From NCBI GenBank assembly GCA_003506895.1, contig DNXO01000162.1, positions 26,555 to 90,554 on the forward strand: 64,000 nt of DNA, read 5' to 3'. Both the position numbers and the translations under genes were made by a program. The stretch is from Acetobacteraceae bacterium (GTDB lineage Bacteria; Pseudomonadota; Alphaproteobacteria; Acetobacterales; Acetobacteraceae). The notes under the pieces are model-generated. The model saw only the letters and a program-made list of their open reading frames with translations, ran no database searches and had not been told where the DNA came from. The stretch's first letter is position 1, and every line of letters begins with the position of its first letter. This document shows, piece by piece, positions 1-8,997 of the stretch.

Positions 1-112
1 TGAAGATGATCAGCAACACCAACATCACGTCCACCATCGGCGTGACGTTGATCTCGGCCAGCGGACGGTAGCGGCCGCGCCCCCCGCGACCCGAATTCAT
101 GGACATTGCCAT
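1..112 (-). CDS. tolR: TolR biopolymer transport protein (N-terminal part, cut by window edge)
   Basis: This is the first 37 codons of an ExbD/TolR-family inner-membrane protein, which with TolQ forms the proton-driven motor of the Tol-Pal envelope system. The translation has a short Arg/Gly-rich cytoplasmic tail, then PLAEINVTPMVDVMLVLLII. This is the characteristic start of ExbD/TolR: the INVTPMVDV segment holds the essential membrane Asp. The gene starts 3 bases after the tolQ stop, so the two are co-transcribed. ATGs at 112, 106 and 100 are all possible starts. The rest of the gene lies left of base 1. Confidence 0.9.
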   Translation of the reverse strand, partial: MAMSMNSGRGGRGRYRPLAEINVTPMVDVMLVLLIIF

Positions 113-115
113 GGC

Positions 116-832
116 TCAGGCCCGCTCTTCGCTTTGGCGCGACAGGATGGCACTGAACTCGCTGCCGAAATTATCCAGGCGGCCGGCGAAGCGAGACAGG
201 CTGTTGCTGATCTGGTTGTAGGCCAACACCGCCGGGATCGCCGCGACCAGGCCGATCGCGGTGGCGAACAGCGCCTCGGCGATGCCGGGGGCCACGACCG
301 CGAGGTTGGTGTTGTGCATGGCGGCGATCGCCGAGAACGAATGCATGATGCCCCAAACCGTGCCGAACAGGCCGATAAAGGGGGCGGTTGCGCCAACGCT
401 GGCCAGGAAGATCATCCAGCGCTCGATCCGGTCCATCTCCCGCTGCACCGTCACGGTGATGGCGCGGTCGATGCGTTCCCGCACGCTGGTGTGGGAGATG
501 TCGGCGCCGGCGACGCGTACCGAACGGCGCCACTCCCCCATCGCGGCAGCGAACACGGCGGCCATCGGGTGATTCGGGTTGGTGCCCTCGCGGTCGAAAA
601 GATCGTCCAGGCTGCCGCCGGACCAAAACCGATCCTCGAACGCATCGGCTTCCTTGTTGACCTTGCGAAGCGTGGTCCATTTCTCGAACACCACCGCCCA
701 GACCCAGATGCTGGCGCTCAACAGGCCAAGCATCACCAGTTTGACGACGATATCGGCTTGCATGAACAAGCCCCACAGCGACAAGTCGCCGCCGGCTGTC
801 CCCAGGTTTACCGCATCCACTGCCCGATCCAC
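116..832 (-). CDS. tolQ: TolQ, Tol-Pal motor subunit
   Basis: A 238-residue MotA/TolQ/ExbB-family inner-membrane protein. With TolR it converts proton motive force into movement of TolA during cell constriction and outer-membrane upkeep. Three hydrophobic segments are visible: about residues 29-49, 140-165 and 180-205. The second and third carry the Gly/Ala/Thr-rich pattern of the family (TAPFIGLFGTVWGIM and the GIAEALFATAIGLVAAIPA stretch). The start is a GTG at 832; a second in-frame GTG lies four codons later. It sits 3 bases after ybgC and 3 bases before tolR, the usual ybgC-tolQ-tolR order. Confidence 0.95.
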   Translation of the reverse strand: MDRAVDAVNLGTAGGDLSLWGLFMQADIVVKLVMLGLLSASIWVWAVVFEKWTTLRKVNKEADAFEDRFWSGGSLDDLFDREGTNPNHPMAAVFAAAMGEWRRSVRVAGADISHTSVRERIDRAITVTVQREMDRIERWMIFLASVGATAPFIGLFGTVWGIMHSFSAIAAMHNTNLAVVAPGIAEALFATAIGLVAAIPAVLAYNQISNSLSRFAGRLDNFGSEFSAILSRQSEERA

Positions 833-835
833 TGC

Positions 836-1288
836 CTAATCCCCTTCTTCGGTCGCCGTAGCGGCGTCATCACGCATGCTGACCATCACCTGCCGCCACC
901 GAGGCGGGATGCGGGCCGGCTTGTTCCCTCCGATTCGGACGCAGGCGAGCTTGATACGCAGCGTCGCACAGACCCCGTTCGGGCCGCGCACTGTCTGGCG
1001 CAATAGGACGGTTGCCCCGCCCACGTCCATTATTTCCGTCTCGACCACCAATGGATCATCGAGCATCGCCGCGCGCTGATAATCTATTTCGGCGCGATGC
1101 ACCATGAACATCAGACCAAATCGTTCCACCATCTCGGCATGTGGGATTCCCGCATCGCGCAGGGCTTCCGTTCGGGCGCGCTCAGCGTAACGAAGGTAGT
1201 TCGCGTGATAGACTACCCCGCCCGCATCCGTGTCTTCATAATAGACACGGAAGGAATAGCGATGGATGGATTGCGGATTAGCAATCAT
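836..1288 (-). CDS. ybgC: YbgC, Tol-Pal-associated acyl-CoA thioesterase
   Basis: A 150-residue hotdog-fold thioesterase of the 4-hydroxybenzoyl-CoA thioesterase type, cytoplasmic and probably acting on acyl-CoA or acyl-ACP linked to phospholipid metabolism. The active-site segment YYEDTDAGGVVYHANYL holds the catalytic Asp and the GxVYHxxY signature. It opens the ybgC-tolQ-tolR group, 3 bases before tolQ. The spacer to ruvB (1289-1411) shows nothing I recognise, so ruvAB and the tol genes could share a transcript. Confidence 0.93.
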   Translation of the reverse strand: MIANPQSIHRYSFRVYYEDTDAGGVVYHANYLRYAERARTEALRDAGIPHAEMVERFGLMFMVHRAEIDYQRAAMLDDPLVVETEIMDVGGATVLLRQTVRGPNGVCATLRIKLACVRIGGNKPARIPPRWRQVMVSMRDDAATATEEGD

Positions 1289-1411
1289 TTAGGTGACGCT
1301 CAAATATCTCCGCGTTGGATGGGTGTGGCTGCCCGATTCCGCCGTGGCGGGCGCAGGTGCGCCGTCCTCGTATGGCCGCGTCCCGTTCGGCAACGAAGAT
1401 GAATCGCGCGC

Positions 1412-2449
1412 TCACGCCTCCTCCCCCAGCACATCCAGCAGCGGCGTGCCCGTTCGCGGCACTTTTATCCCTAGATGCCGCCATCCCGGGTCGCCGAGCA
1501 TCCGGCCGCGGCTGGTCCGCAGGATCAATCCTTCCTGGATCAGATACGGCTCGATGACGTCTTCCAGGGTATCCCGAGCCTCGGCGAGGGCGGCTGCTAG
1601 GGTTTCGACGCCGACCGGACCGCCGGCATGGTGTTCCGCGATCCGGCGCAGATAGCGCCGATCCATCGAATCCAGCCCCAGGCGATCGACCTCCAGCCGG
1701 TTCAGTGCCGCATCGGCCACCTCGCGATCGACCGGACTGTTGCCTTGAACGGCGGCGAAATCCCGCACACGACGCAGCAGACGGCCCGCGATTCGCGGCG
1801 TTCCGCGCGAACGGCTGGCGATTTCGGCGGCCCCTTCGGTCGTCAGATTCAAGCCGAGCAAACGAGCGCCGCGGACAATGATCTGGCGAAGCTCCTCGGA
1901 TGTGTAGAACACCAGCCGCAGGGGAATCCCGAACCGGTCTCGCAACGGCGTGGCCAGCAGGCCCGCGCGGGTGGTTGCGCCGACCAGCGTAAACGGCGGC
2001 AAATCGATGCGTACGCTACGCGCGGCCGGTCCCTCGCCGATGATCAGGTCGAGCTGGAAGTCTTCCATCGCGGGATACAGGACTTCCTCGATCGCCGGTT
2101 GCAGGCGATGGATTTCGTCGATGAACAAGACATCCCTTGGCTGAAGGTTTGTCAGAATCGCGGCAAGGTCGCCGGCCTTGGCGATCACCGGACCCGACGT
2201 TGCCCTGAAGCCGACGCCAAGTTCCCGCGCCACGATCTGTGCCAGCGTCGTCTTGCCCAGGCCGGGCGGGCCATGCAGCAGCACGTGGTCCAGCGACTCG
2301 CCACGCGATTTCGCCGCCTGGATGAAGATCGCCAGATTCTCCCGCGATGCCTTCTGCCCGGTGAAGTCCGCCAGGGTCTGAGGACGCAGCGACGCCTCGG
2401 CGGCGTCTTCAGGTTGGCGGGCGGCGGAGACTTCCCTCTCGTCGCTCAT
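1412..2449 (-). CDS. ruvB: RuvB, Holliday junction branch-migration ATPase
   Basis: A 345-residue AAA+ motor that, with RuvA, drives branch migration of Holliday junctions in recombinational repair. Walker A GPPGLGKT is at residues 60-67, Walker B/DEIHRL at 111-116, and the sensor region GATTRAGLL follows near 157-165. The C-terminal winged-helix region is present and the length is normal for the family. It overlaps the ruvA stop by 4 bases, which is typical translational coupling. ruvC is not in the window, since a desaturase gene lies upstream of ruvA. Confidence 0.97.
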   Translation of the reverse strand: MSDEREVSAARQPEDAAEASLRPQTLADFTGQKASRENLAIFIQAAKSRGESLDHVLLHGPPGLGKTTLAQIVARELGVGFRATSGPVIAKAGDLAAILTNLQPRDVLFIDEIHRLQPAIEEVLYPAMEDFQLDLIIGEGPAARSVRIDLPPFTLVGATTRAGLLATPLRDRFGIPLRLVFYTSEELRQIIVRGARLLGLNLTTEGAAEIASRSRGTPRIAGRLLRRVRDFAAVQGNSPVDREVADAALNRLEVDRLGLDSMDRRYLRRIAEHHAGGPVGVETLAAALAEARDTLEDVIEPYLIQEGLILRTSRGRMLGDPGWRHLGIKVPRTGTPLLDVLGEEA

Positions 2450-3060
2450 CCGGCGGCCCTTTGCGCGAGTTCCTTCAGGCTGTCGCGGATCAGGCCATCA
2501 AGCGTGGCACCATCGCCCAACCGTTCCAGCACGCGCGCGACGGTCTGCTGGGCTTCCGGGCGGCGGTAGCCCAGATTGACCAGGGCGGACAGCGCGTCAT
2601 CGGCCGGTGTCGCGGCGGCGATCGGGGTGTAGGAGACGCCGGCGGCGGAGGTCGGCATCGCACCGGTCTTGTCCTTCAGCTCCGTCAGCAGCCGCACCGC
2701 CAGACGGGGCCCGACGCCCTGCGCCCGTGTCAGGCTGGCCTTGTCGCCTGAGGCGATCGCTCCGATCAGGTCGCGGGGCGACATCGCCGAGAGAATGGCC
2801 AGCGCGACCTTGCCGCCGACGCCCTGAACCGTGGTCAGCAACCGGAACCAGTCGCGCTCCGCCGCGTCGGCGAACCCGTACAGAACGATGGCATCCTCGC
2901 GCACATGTGTCTCGATCAGCAGCTTCGCTGGCGCTGGTGGCTGCGGCAAGGCCGACAGCGTGCGCGATGACGCCTGCACTAGGTATCCGACGCCGCCCAC
3001 GTCGATGACGCAGGTGCCGTCGGAGAGTGCGTCCACTCGTCCGGTGAGTTGGGCGATCAT
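2446..3060 (-). CDS. ruvA: RuvA, Holliday junction-binding subunit
   Basis: A 204-residue protein with the three-domain layout of RuvA: an N-terminal OB fold beginning MIAQLTGRVDAL, two helix-hairpin-helix elements (around LTTVQGVGGKVALAILS and LTRAQGVGPRLAVRLLTELK), and a C-terminal UBA-like domain that contacts RuvB, beginning near the segment ALSALVNLGYRRPEA. The tetramer holds the four-way junction open for RuvB. It overlaps ruvB by 4 bases. Confidence 0.96.
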   Translation of the reverse strand: MIAQLTGRVDALSDGTCVIDVGGVGYLVQASSRTLSALPQPPAPAKLLIETHVREDAIVLYGFADAAERDWFRLLTTVQGVGGKVALAILSAMSPRDLIGAIASGDKASLTRAQGVGPRLAVRLLTELKDKTGAMPTSAAGVSYTPIAAATPADDALSALVNLGYRRPEAQQTVARVLERLGDGATLDGLIRDSLKELAQRAAG

Positions 3061-3154
3061 GCTGATCCGGTCCTGCGATGTGTCGTATCAAAGGGGACCG
3101 CGAATCGGGCGGTGAGAGATTATACCCTATCGCTTGCCATTGTGTACGCTGCGA

Positions 3155-4258
3155 CTACCGCCGCCGGGGAAACCGCACCATCGCGCCCTTGGCCTCGTCC
3201 CACAAGGTGAAGCTTGGCGCCCGCAGCGCTTGCCACAATGTCAGACCCGTTACATTCGCGGCGAACGCCGGTTCGGCCCGATGCGCGGCCTGCAAGCGGT
3301 AGTTAGGTACACGCGGCACCAGATGATGAACATGGTGGAAGCCGATATTGCCGGTGAACCATTGCAGCACCTTCGGCAAGCGCAGCCAGGAACTGCCATG
3401 CAGCGCGGCGCCCGCGGCCGTCCAATCGGTCTGGCGTGCCCACAACGAATGCTCGAACCGGTGTTGCACCGAGAACAGCCAGACCCCGATGATCGAAGCC
3501 ATCGCAATCGTGGGCAGTTGGACCAGTAAGACGGGCTGCCACCCTAGAAACAGCGTCAGCGTCAGCAGCACCGCCGCGATCACGGCGTTCGTCATGTAAA
3601 CGCTCAGCCGCTCTTTCCGCCAGCCCTTCCTCGGGGTGTCGAACGGGATGCGATAGACCAGGATAAACACCACGGGCGGCAGCAGAAGCTGCGACACCAA
3701 GGGATGCAGCGCGGCCCGATACAGCCGCTGACGCATCGGCGATAGCGCCTCGTATTCCTTGAGGGTCAGACAACCGGAGTAGATATCGCCGCCGGTTGGA
3801 CGCTTATCGAGGTTGTTCCACACCGCGTGATGGTTGGCGTGGTGACGCCGCCACAACGCGTATGGCGTGAACGTAGTCAGGCTGCACAGCCAGCCCACGA
3901 CCTCATTCGCAAGACGCGACTTAAAGTAGGCGCCGTGGCCGCAATCGTGCTGGATGATGAACAGCCGCACCACGAATCCAGCCGCCGGAAGGGCGAGTGC
4001 CAAGCTCAGCCAGGGCGAGATATGATAATAAGAATAGTACATGAACACGACCAGCGCGGCGTAGGGCGCGGCGGTGACGGCAAGCTGCGTAAGGCTGCGA
4101 CGGGTCGATGGTGCCTGGAATGGAGCAAGGCTGGCCAGCAATGTACGACGGTCGATGGCCGCCCCGGCGGACGGGCGCGGCGAGGGTTTGAGGTGCATAA
4201 GGGTCTTTTCGTAGGCCGAGGTTAGCGGCGCCCGGAGATGGGCGGCTGCGTTTAGCAT
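3155..4258 (-). CDS. Membrane fatty acid desaturase
   Basis: A 367-residue integral-membrane di-iron desaturase of the FA_desaturase family, which introduces a double bond into membrane fatty acyl chains. All three His boxes are present: HDCGH at residues 104-108, HHANHH at 139-144 and HHVHH near 295. Hydrophobic pairs lie between them. The sequence looks closest to the delta-12/omega-6 type acting on acyl-lipids, but the regiochemistry cannot be read from sequence. I chose ATG 4258; a GTG two codons upstream and an ATG 20 codons inside are alternatives. It is 94 bases upstream of ruvA on the same strand but functionally unrelated. Confidence 0.88.
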   Translation of the reverse strand: MLNAAAHLRAPLTSAYEKTLMHLKPSPRPSAGAAIDRRTLLASLAPFQAPSTRRSLTQLAVTAAPYAALVVFMYYSYYHISPWLSLALALPAAGFVVRLFIIQHDCGHGAYFKSRLANEVVGWLCSLTTFTPYALWRRHHANHHAVWNNLDKRPTGGDIYSGCLTLKEYEALSPMRQRLYRAALHPLVSQLLLPPVVFILVYRIPFDTPRKGWRKERLSVYMTNAVIAAVLLTLTLFLGWQPVLLVQLPTIAMASIIGVWLFSVQHRFEHSLWARQTDWTAAGAALHGSSWLRLPKVLQWFTGNIGFHHVHHLVPRVPNYRLQAAHRAEPAFAANVTGLTLWQALRAPSFTLWDEAKGAMVRFPRRR

Positions 4259-4413
4259 TATCACCCGGTGTTTACCGCAAATGGGGAGCCGCCGACACGA
4301 ATCAAATTACAATCGCGGAGCATGGACCACTGCCATCGCATGACGCCTCCGGTTCGCTAACCATTTATTAACCTTCCTGCGTCAGGGTCGCGTTTTCGCG
4401 AGGAGGCGCGCCG

Positions 4414-6015
4414 ATGGCATCACCCGAACTTCTTTCCACCGCGGACCAATTTCTGAAGGCAGGGTCGTATTTCCAGGCGGAACCCGCCGCGCGAGCGGCG
4501 ATGGCGGACGATCCGACCGATCCGCGGGCGGTACTGCTTCTTGGCCTGTCGATCGCGGCGATGGGAGAGGCCGAACGGGCGGCCCCCGTCTTACTGCGCG
4601 CCGGCGCAATGGCCCCGGACACCGATCATCCCTGCACCGCGTTCGCTCGGTTCAATCCGCCGTTTCCGCCGGCGGCGGTCAACCGCGTGTTCCAGGCATG
4701 TCTGCGTTTAGCCCCCAGCGACAATCGCCTGAAAGCCGCATTCGCCGATTCCCTAATCGACGCAGGCCAGCCGCTAGAGGCACTGGGCGTCCTGGCCGAT
4801 CTCCCCGACTCCGCTTCCGTTCATCATATGCGTGGCCTCGCACAGGCGGACCTCAGCCGCTTCCCGGCGGCGATCACTGACTTCGAGCACGTTCTGGCTC
4901 TTAGGCCGGATGCCGCGGCGAGTTGGTCAAACCTGGGTATGGTCCTGAAAATCGAGGGCCGGCTCGCCGAATCCATCGCAGCGCACGGCAGGGCCGTGGC
5001 ACTGGATCCCGATAACAACCAGTTTCGGGTGAACCGGTCTGTCGCGTTGCTGAAGGCTGGGCAGTGGGAAAGCGCGTGGCTGGATTACGAGAGGCGGTTT
5101 TCGCTGCCCGGGGCGCCGGTTTCAGACCTGACGAAATTGCTGCCTTCATTGCGGCCGCATGATTCGCTGGCCGGCCGGACCGTGGTGGCGCTGCATGAAG
5201 ATGGCTTTGGCGACACGCTTCAGTTCCTTCGGTATCTGCCGTTGTTGGCGGAGCGCGGCGCCAGAGTGGTCGCCTGCGTTCCGTCCCCTCTGGTGCGCAT
5301 CATGCGCGCGGTCCCTGGCGTGGCGGAGGTCGTCACCGGCGTGCGGCTACTGCCGCGGCACGATTTCATCTGTCCGATGTTCAGCCTGCCTCGAGTCTTT
5401 GGCACGACGCTGGAAACGATCCCGCCAGTACCGCCGCTCGATCTCGACCCCGCGGCGCTGCACCAATGGAAGAAATGGTTACCTGCCAAGGGACTGAAAG
5501 CGGGGCTGGTCTGGGCGGGCCAGGCAAGACCGTCGCTGCCGGGGTTCGCCACACTGGACCGGCGGCGCAGCGCGGGACTGGCCGCTTTCGCACCACTGCT
5601 GGCGATGCGGGGCATTTCTTTCGTCAGTCTTCAGGCCGGACCAGCCGCCGACCAGCGCCTTTCCGCCCCGATTCCGTTGATCGATCCGATGCCGCATGTG
5701 GATGATTTTGCCGACACCGCGGCGGTCGTCGCGAACCTGGATGTCGTGGTCAGCGTCGATACCTCTGTCGTCCACCTGGCCGGTCTGCTCCGCAAACCGG
5801 TGTTCCTGCTCGATCGCTACGATGGCTGCTGGCGATGGCTCAGCGACCGCACCGACACCCCTTGGTATCCCGATCTCACGATCTTCCGGCAAGATACTCC
5901 AGGCGACTGGTCCGCGCCGATGGAAGCGGCAGCGGAAGCCTTGCGCGCAATGGCGGTGGAACGGGGGGTTGTCATCCGTCCGGCAGAGGCCTGGGAACGT
6001 GCGTTCATCGCTTGA
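4414..6015 (+). CDS. TPR protein with C-terminal glycosyltransferase-like domain
   Basis: A 533-residue protein with two parts. Residues about 1-220 are degenerate TPR units; the clearest runs from the segment AITDFEHVLALRPDAAASW through the following repeat ending in LDPDN. Residues about 250-510 resemble the GT-B fold of family 9/41-like transferases: a Gly-rich LHEDGFGDTLQFLRYLPLL near its start and DVVVSVDTSVVHLAGLLRKP in the nucleotide-sugar-binding half. Many alphaproteobacteria carry such TPR-GT fusions of unknown acceptor. It has no signal peptide or membrane segment. It stands alone, divergent from the desaturase and 50 bases before hemE. A role in protein or envelope glycosylation is inference. 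Confidence 0.75.
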   Translation: MASPELLSTADQFLKAGSYFQAEPAARAAMADDPTDPRAVLLLGLSIAAMGEAERAAPVLLRAGAMAPDTDHPCTAFARFNPPFPPAAVNRVFQACLRLAPSDNRLKAAFADSLIDAGQPLEALGVLADLPDSASVHHMRGLAQADLSRFPAAITDFEHVLALRPDAAASWSNLGMVLKIEGRLAESIAAHGRAVALDPDNNQFRVNRSVALLKAGQWESAWLDYERRFSLPGAPVSDLTKLLPSLRPHDSLAGRTVVALHEDGFGDTLQFLRYLPLLAERGARVVACVPSPLVRIMRAVPGVAEVVTGVRLLPRHDFICPMFSLPRVFGTTLETIPPVPPLDLDPAALHQWKKWLPAKGLKAGLVWAGQARPSLPGFATLDRRRSAGLAAFAPLLAMRGISFVSLQAGPAADQRLSAPIPLIDPMPHVDDFADTAAVVANLDVVVSVDTSVVHLAGLLRKPVFLLDRYDGCWRWLSDRTDTPWYPDLTIFRQDTPGDWSAPMEAAAEALRAMAVERGVVIRPAEAWERAFIA

Positions 6016-6065
6016 CGGTTCGGTCCATAGCTTGGAGACAGACGCTTCAGGCCTACCTTGGACCA

Positions 6066-7109
6066 ATGGACCCCGACATGAAATGTTTGCTGCGGACCCT
6101 GAGCGGAGAGGCGGTGTGGCCGCCACCGGTGTGGCTGATGCGTCAGGCCGGGCGTTATCTGCCGGAGTATCGCGCGGTAAGGGCAGGCGTGAAGGATTTC
6201 GTCGCATTGTGCACGACACCGAATCTGGCTGCCGAGGTCACGCTACAACCGATCCGCCGTTACGGCTTCGATGCCGCGATCCTGTTCAGCGACATCCTTA
6301 TGTTGCCCTGGGCGCTGGGGCATGGGCTGGAATTCAAGGAGGGCGAAGGCCCCGTCCTGCCGAAGCTGCGCGATGCCGCGGCGGTGGCGGCGCTCGATCC
6401 CACGCGGGTCGCCGACCGGGTTGAGCCGATCATGGAAACGGTGCGACTGGTCCGCGCGGGTCTGATTGCGGAGGGCTTCGGCGAAACCACGCTGATCGGC
6501 TTCGCCGGCGCCCCGTTCACCGTCGCCTGCTATATGGTCGAAGGCGGCGGATCGAAGGATTTCGCCGCCGTGCGCGGCATGGCCTATAGTCAGCCCGAAA
6601 CATTCCAGCGGCTGATGGACGTGCTGACCGAGGCGTCGATCGAGTATTTGTCGGCCCAGGTTGTTGCCGGGGCCGAGGCGCTGATGCTGTTCGACTCCTG
6701 GGCTGGCGTGCTGTCGCCGTCGTTGTTCCGCAGGCATTGCGTGGCGCCGGCCAAGCGGATCGTCTCGGCCCTGAAGGCGCGGCATCCGGGCATTCCCCTG
6801 ATCGGGTTCCCTCGCTTGGCCGGTGTGATGTCACGCGACTACGCAGCGACCGGCGTGGACGGCGTTGGGGTGGACACCGGCAGCGATATTGCCGCGATCG
6901 CGGCAATGCTGCCACCCCACATGGCGGTGCAGGGAAACCTCGATCCACTGGCGCTGGTCGCGGGCGGATCGGCCATGCGGGATGAGACGCTGCCGATCCT
7001 GGACGCGATGCGCGGCCGTCCGTTTATCTTCAACCTGGGACATGGGATCGTGCCACAGACACCGCCTGAGCATGTCGCGGCGCTGCTGGAACTGGTGCGT
7101 GCGAGTTAG
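6066..7109 (+). CDS. hemE: Uroporphyrinogen decarboxylase
   Basis: A 347-residue cytoplasmic enzyme that decarboxylates the four acetate side chains of uroporphyrinogen III to give coproporphyrinogen III in heme synthesis. The substrate-binding motif RQAGRYLPEYR is at residues 26-36. Other family blocks are the FAGAPFTVACYMVEGGGSKD stretch and the ending NLGHGIVPQTPPEHV. The usual GFPRGAG motif reads GFPRLAG here. The start is set at ATG 6066; an ATG four codons later is also possible. It precedes hemH on the same strand, so the two probably form a heme operon. Confidence 0.96.
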   Translation: MDPDMKCLLRTLSGEAVWPPPVWLMRQAGRYLPEYRAVRAGVKDFVALCTTPNLAAEVTLQPIRRYGFDAAILFSDILMLPWALGHGLEFKEGEGPVLPKLRDAAAVAALDPTRVADRVEPIMETVRLVRAGLIAEGFGETTLIGFAGAPFTVACYMVEGGGSKDFAAVRGMAYSQPETFQRLMDVLTEASIEYLSAQVVAGAEALMLFDSWAGVLSPSLFRRHCVAPAKRIVSALKARHPGIPLIGFPRLAGVMSRDYAATGVDGVGVDTGSDIAAIAAMLPPHMAVQGNLDPLALVAGGSAMRDETLPILDAMRGRPFIFNLGHGIVPQTPPEHVAALLELVRAS

Positions 7110-7166
7110 CGTTGAATGCAACAGCGTGGCGTTGACCGGGGCGCCTTATTGTCCGGGACAGACAGC

Positions 7167-8228
7167 ATGAATGGGCCCTCGCCTCGCCGCAAGATCGCGA
7201 TCGTGCTGTTCAACCTGGGCGGTCCGGATCGGCCGGAAGCGATCAAGCCGTTTCTGCTGAACCTGTTCCTGGACCCCGCGATCCTGCGGGTGCCGTTCTT
7301 CGTTCGTCCGTTCCTCGCCCGCATCATCACCCGCGCCCGTGTCGCGCCGGCGACCGCCAACTACGCACTGCTGGGCGGAAAATCACCGCTGCTGGGCCTG
7401 ACTCAGGAACAGGGCGCGGCCTTGGAAGCCGCGTTGCCGGAGGTGGACGCCAAGTGCTTCATCGCCATGCGCTACTGGCATCCGTTCAGCCTGGAAGCCG
7501 CTCGGGCGGTGAAGGCCTGGGGACCGGATGAAATCGTGCTGCTGCCGTTGTATCCACAGTTCTCCACGACGACCACGGGCAGTTCGCTGGCCGCGTGGCG
7601 CCAGGTGGCGGCGCAGATCGGGCTGATCGCGGATACCACGACGGTTTGCTGCTACCCGGTCGATCGCGATTATGCGGCGGCTACGGCCGCGATCGTGAAG
7701 CGAGAATACGAGCGGGCGCGCGCGTCCCTGGATCCACGCACAAAGCTGCGCGTGCTGTTTTCAGCCCACGGGCTGCCCGAGGTGATTGTAAAGGGTGGCG
7801 ATCCCTATCAATGGCAGATCGAGCAGACCGTCGCCGCGGTCGTGGAAGCCTGGGGAGAGAAGGTGGATCACACCATCTGCTACCAGTCCCGCGCCACCCC
7901 GCAGAAATGGATCGAGCCCAGCACCGAGGATGAAATCGCCCGGGCGGCGACAGACCGCGCGGCCGTGTTGGTCGTGCCGATCGCGTTCGTGTCGGAACAC
8001 ACCGAAACGCTGGTCGAACTGGATATCGAATACCGCGAGGTCGCTGAAAAGCTTGGTATTCCAGGCTATTTCCGGGTGCCGACGCAAAATGCCGACGCCG
8101 GCTTCATCGCCTCGCTGGCCGGTATCGTCCGGCGGGCGGTTCAGTGCGGTCCGGGGCTTTGCAGCGCGGCGGGTGGGCGTCTGTGCAAGGCCGAGCATAG
8201 CGGATGCCCGTTCAGGACATCCGCCTAG
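7167..8228 (+). CDS. hemH: Ferrochelatase with cysteine-rich C-terminus
   Basis: A 353-residue enzyme that inserts Fe(II) into protoporphyrin IX, the last step of heme synthesis, at the inner membrane. Family blocks include FNLGGPDRPEAIKPFL at the N-terminus, the SAHGLPEVIVKGGDPY segment with the active-site His, CYQSR, and the FVSEHTETLVELD block with the conserved Glu. The last 30 residues hold four cysteines spaced C-x4-C-x7-C-x6-C. Some alphaproteobacterial ferrochelatases, such as that of Caulobacter, are known [2Fe-2S] proteins, so a cluster here is plausible but inferred. ATG 7167 was chosen because the conserved N-terminus begins just after it. Confidence 0.95.
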   Translation: MNGPSPRRKIAIVLFNLGGPDRPEAIKPFLLNLFLDPAILRVPFFVRPFLARIITRARVAPATANYALLGGKSPLLGLTQEQGAALEAALPEVDAKCFIAMRYWHPFSLEAARAVKAWGPDEIVLLPLYPQFSTTTTGSSLAAWRQVAAQIGLIADTTTVCCYPVDRDYAAATAAIVKREYERARASLDPRTKLRVLFSAHGLPEVIVKGGDPYQWQIEQTVAAVVEAWGEKVDHTICYQSRATPQKWIEPSTEDEIARAATDRAAVLVVPIAFVSEHTETLVELDIEYREVAEKLGIPGYFRVPTQNADAGFIASLAGIVRRAVQCGPGLCSAAGGRLCKAEHSGCPFRTSA

Positions 8229-8251
8229 CACCGGATCATCAGTCGGGGGGT

Positions 8252-8839
8252 TCAGTCGCCCGGATCGATCCACCCGATATGGCCGTCGCTGCGCCGATAG
8301 ACCACGTTTAGTACGCCATTCGCGCTGTTGCGGAACATCATCACCGCCTGGTCCGCGAGGTCCATGCGCATCACCGCCTCGCCCACCGATAACGAGGCGA
8401 TTTCCGTCTGGGTTTCCGCGATCACGGTCGCGTATGCCTCATCCAGAGTGCGTGTGTCTGGCGCCGCGACCTCGGGGCCGTTCTCTTCCTCGCGCAGGAT
8501 GTATTGCCGAGCGGCCTCCGGACGCTCGCGATGGGCCATATCGCGGTGGTGGTCGTTCACCCGGCGGCGATAACGGCGAAGACGCTTGGCGATATGCTCA
8601 GCGGCATCATCGAAGGCAGTGTTCGCATCGGCGGCTTCACCTTCGCCGCGCAACTTCAGACCTCGGCCGGCATGAACATTGATATCGCAGGTGAAGAAAC
8701 TTCGCGCTCGGCTGAACGTCACGTGCGCTTCCAGCGCATGGTCAAAATATTTGCCCGCTATCGTATCCATTTGGGTGGATACACGAGTCCTTAGTGCATC
8801 CGACAAATCAACCTGTTTGCCGGCAACCGTGATCTGCAT
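8252..8839 (-). CDS. hpf: Long-form ribosome hibernation promoting factor
   Basis: A 195-residue two-domain HPF. The N-terminal domain (about residues 1-105, beginning MQITVAGKQVDLSDALR) binds the 30S decoding region. The C-terminal domain (about 135-195, with DQAVMMFRNSANGVLNVVYR) dimerises to form 100S ribosomes in stationary or starved cells. It lies 158 bases after rpoN on the same strand, the common proteobacterial order. The ptsN gene that often follows is absent; hemH ends convergently 23 bases away. Confidence 0.94.
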   Translation of the reverse strand: MQITVAGKQVDLSDALRTRVSTQMDTIAGKYFDHALEAHVTFSRARSFFTCDINVHAGRGLKLRGEGEAADANTAFDDAAEHIAKRLRRYRRRVNDHHRDMAHRERPEAARQYILREEENGPEVAAPDTRTLDEAYATVIAETQTEIASLSVGEAVMRMDLADQAVMMFRNSANGVLNVVYRRSDGHIGWIDPGD

Positions 8840-8997
8840 CGTTCTCTCTCCGACCAGTTCGACAGGCCGCCAAGGGCTTCAGGTAGACGGTAGCCCTGGC
8901 GCCTGCGGCATTTGGGCACGGTCCCCGCCTATGTGTCCACTACGGATAAACCCTTATAGTAAATGGCTTAGTCCATGACCAACATGGGTGGCGCCAC

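Noticed and set aside
134..1006. 290-codon plus-strand frame opposite tolQ/ybgC
   Set aside because: Shadow of highly conserved tolQ and ybgC on the other strand.
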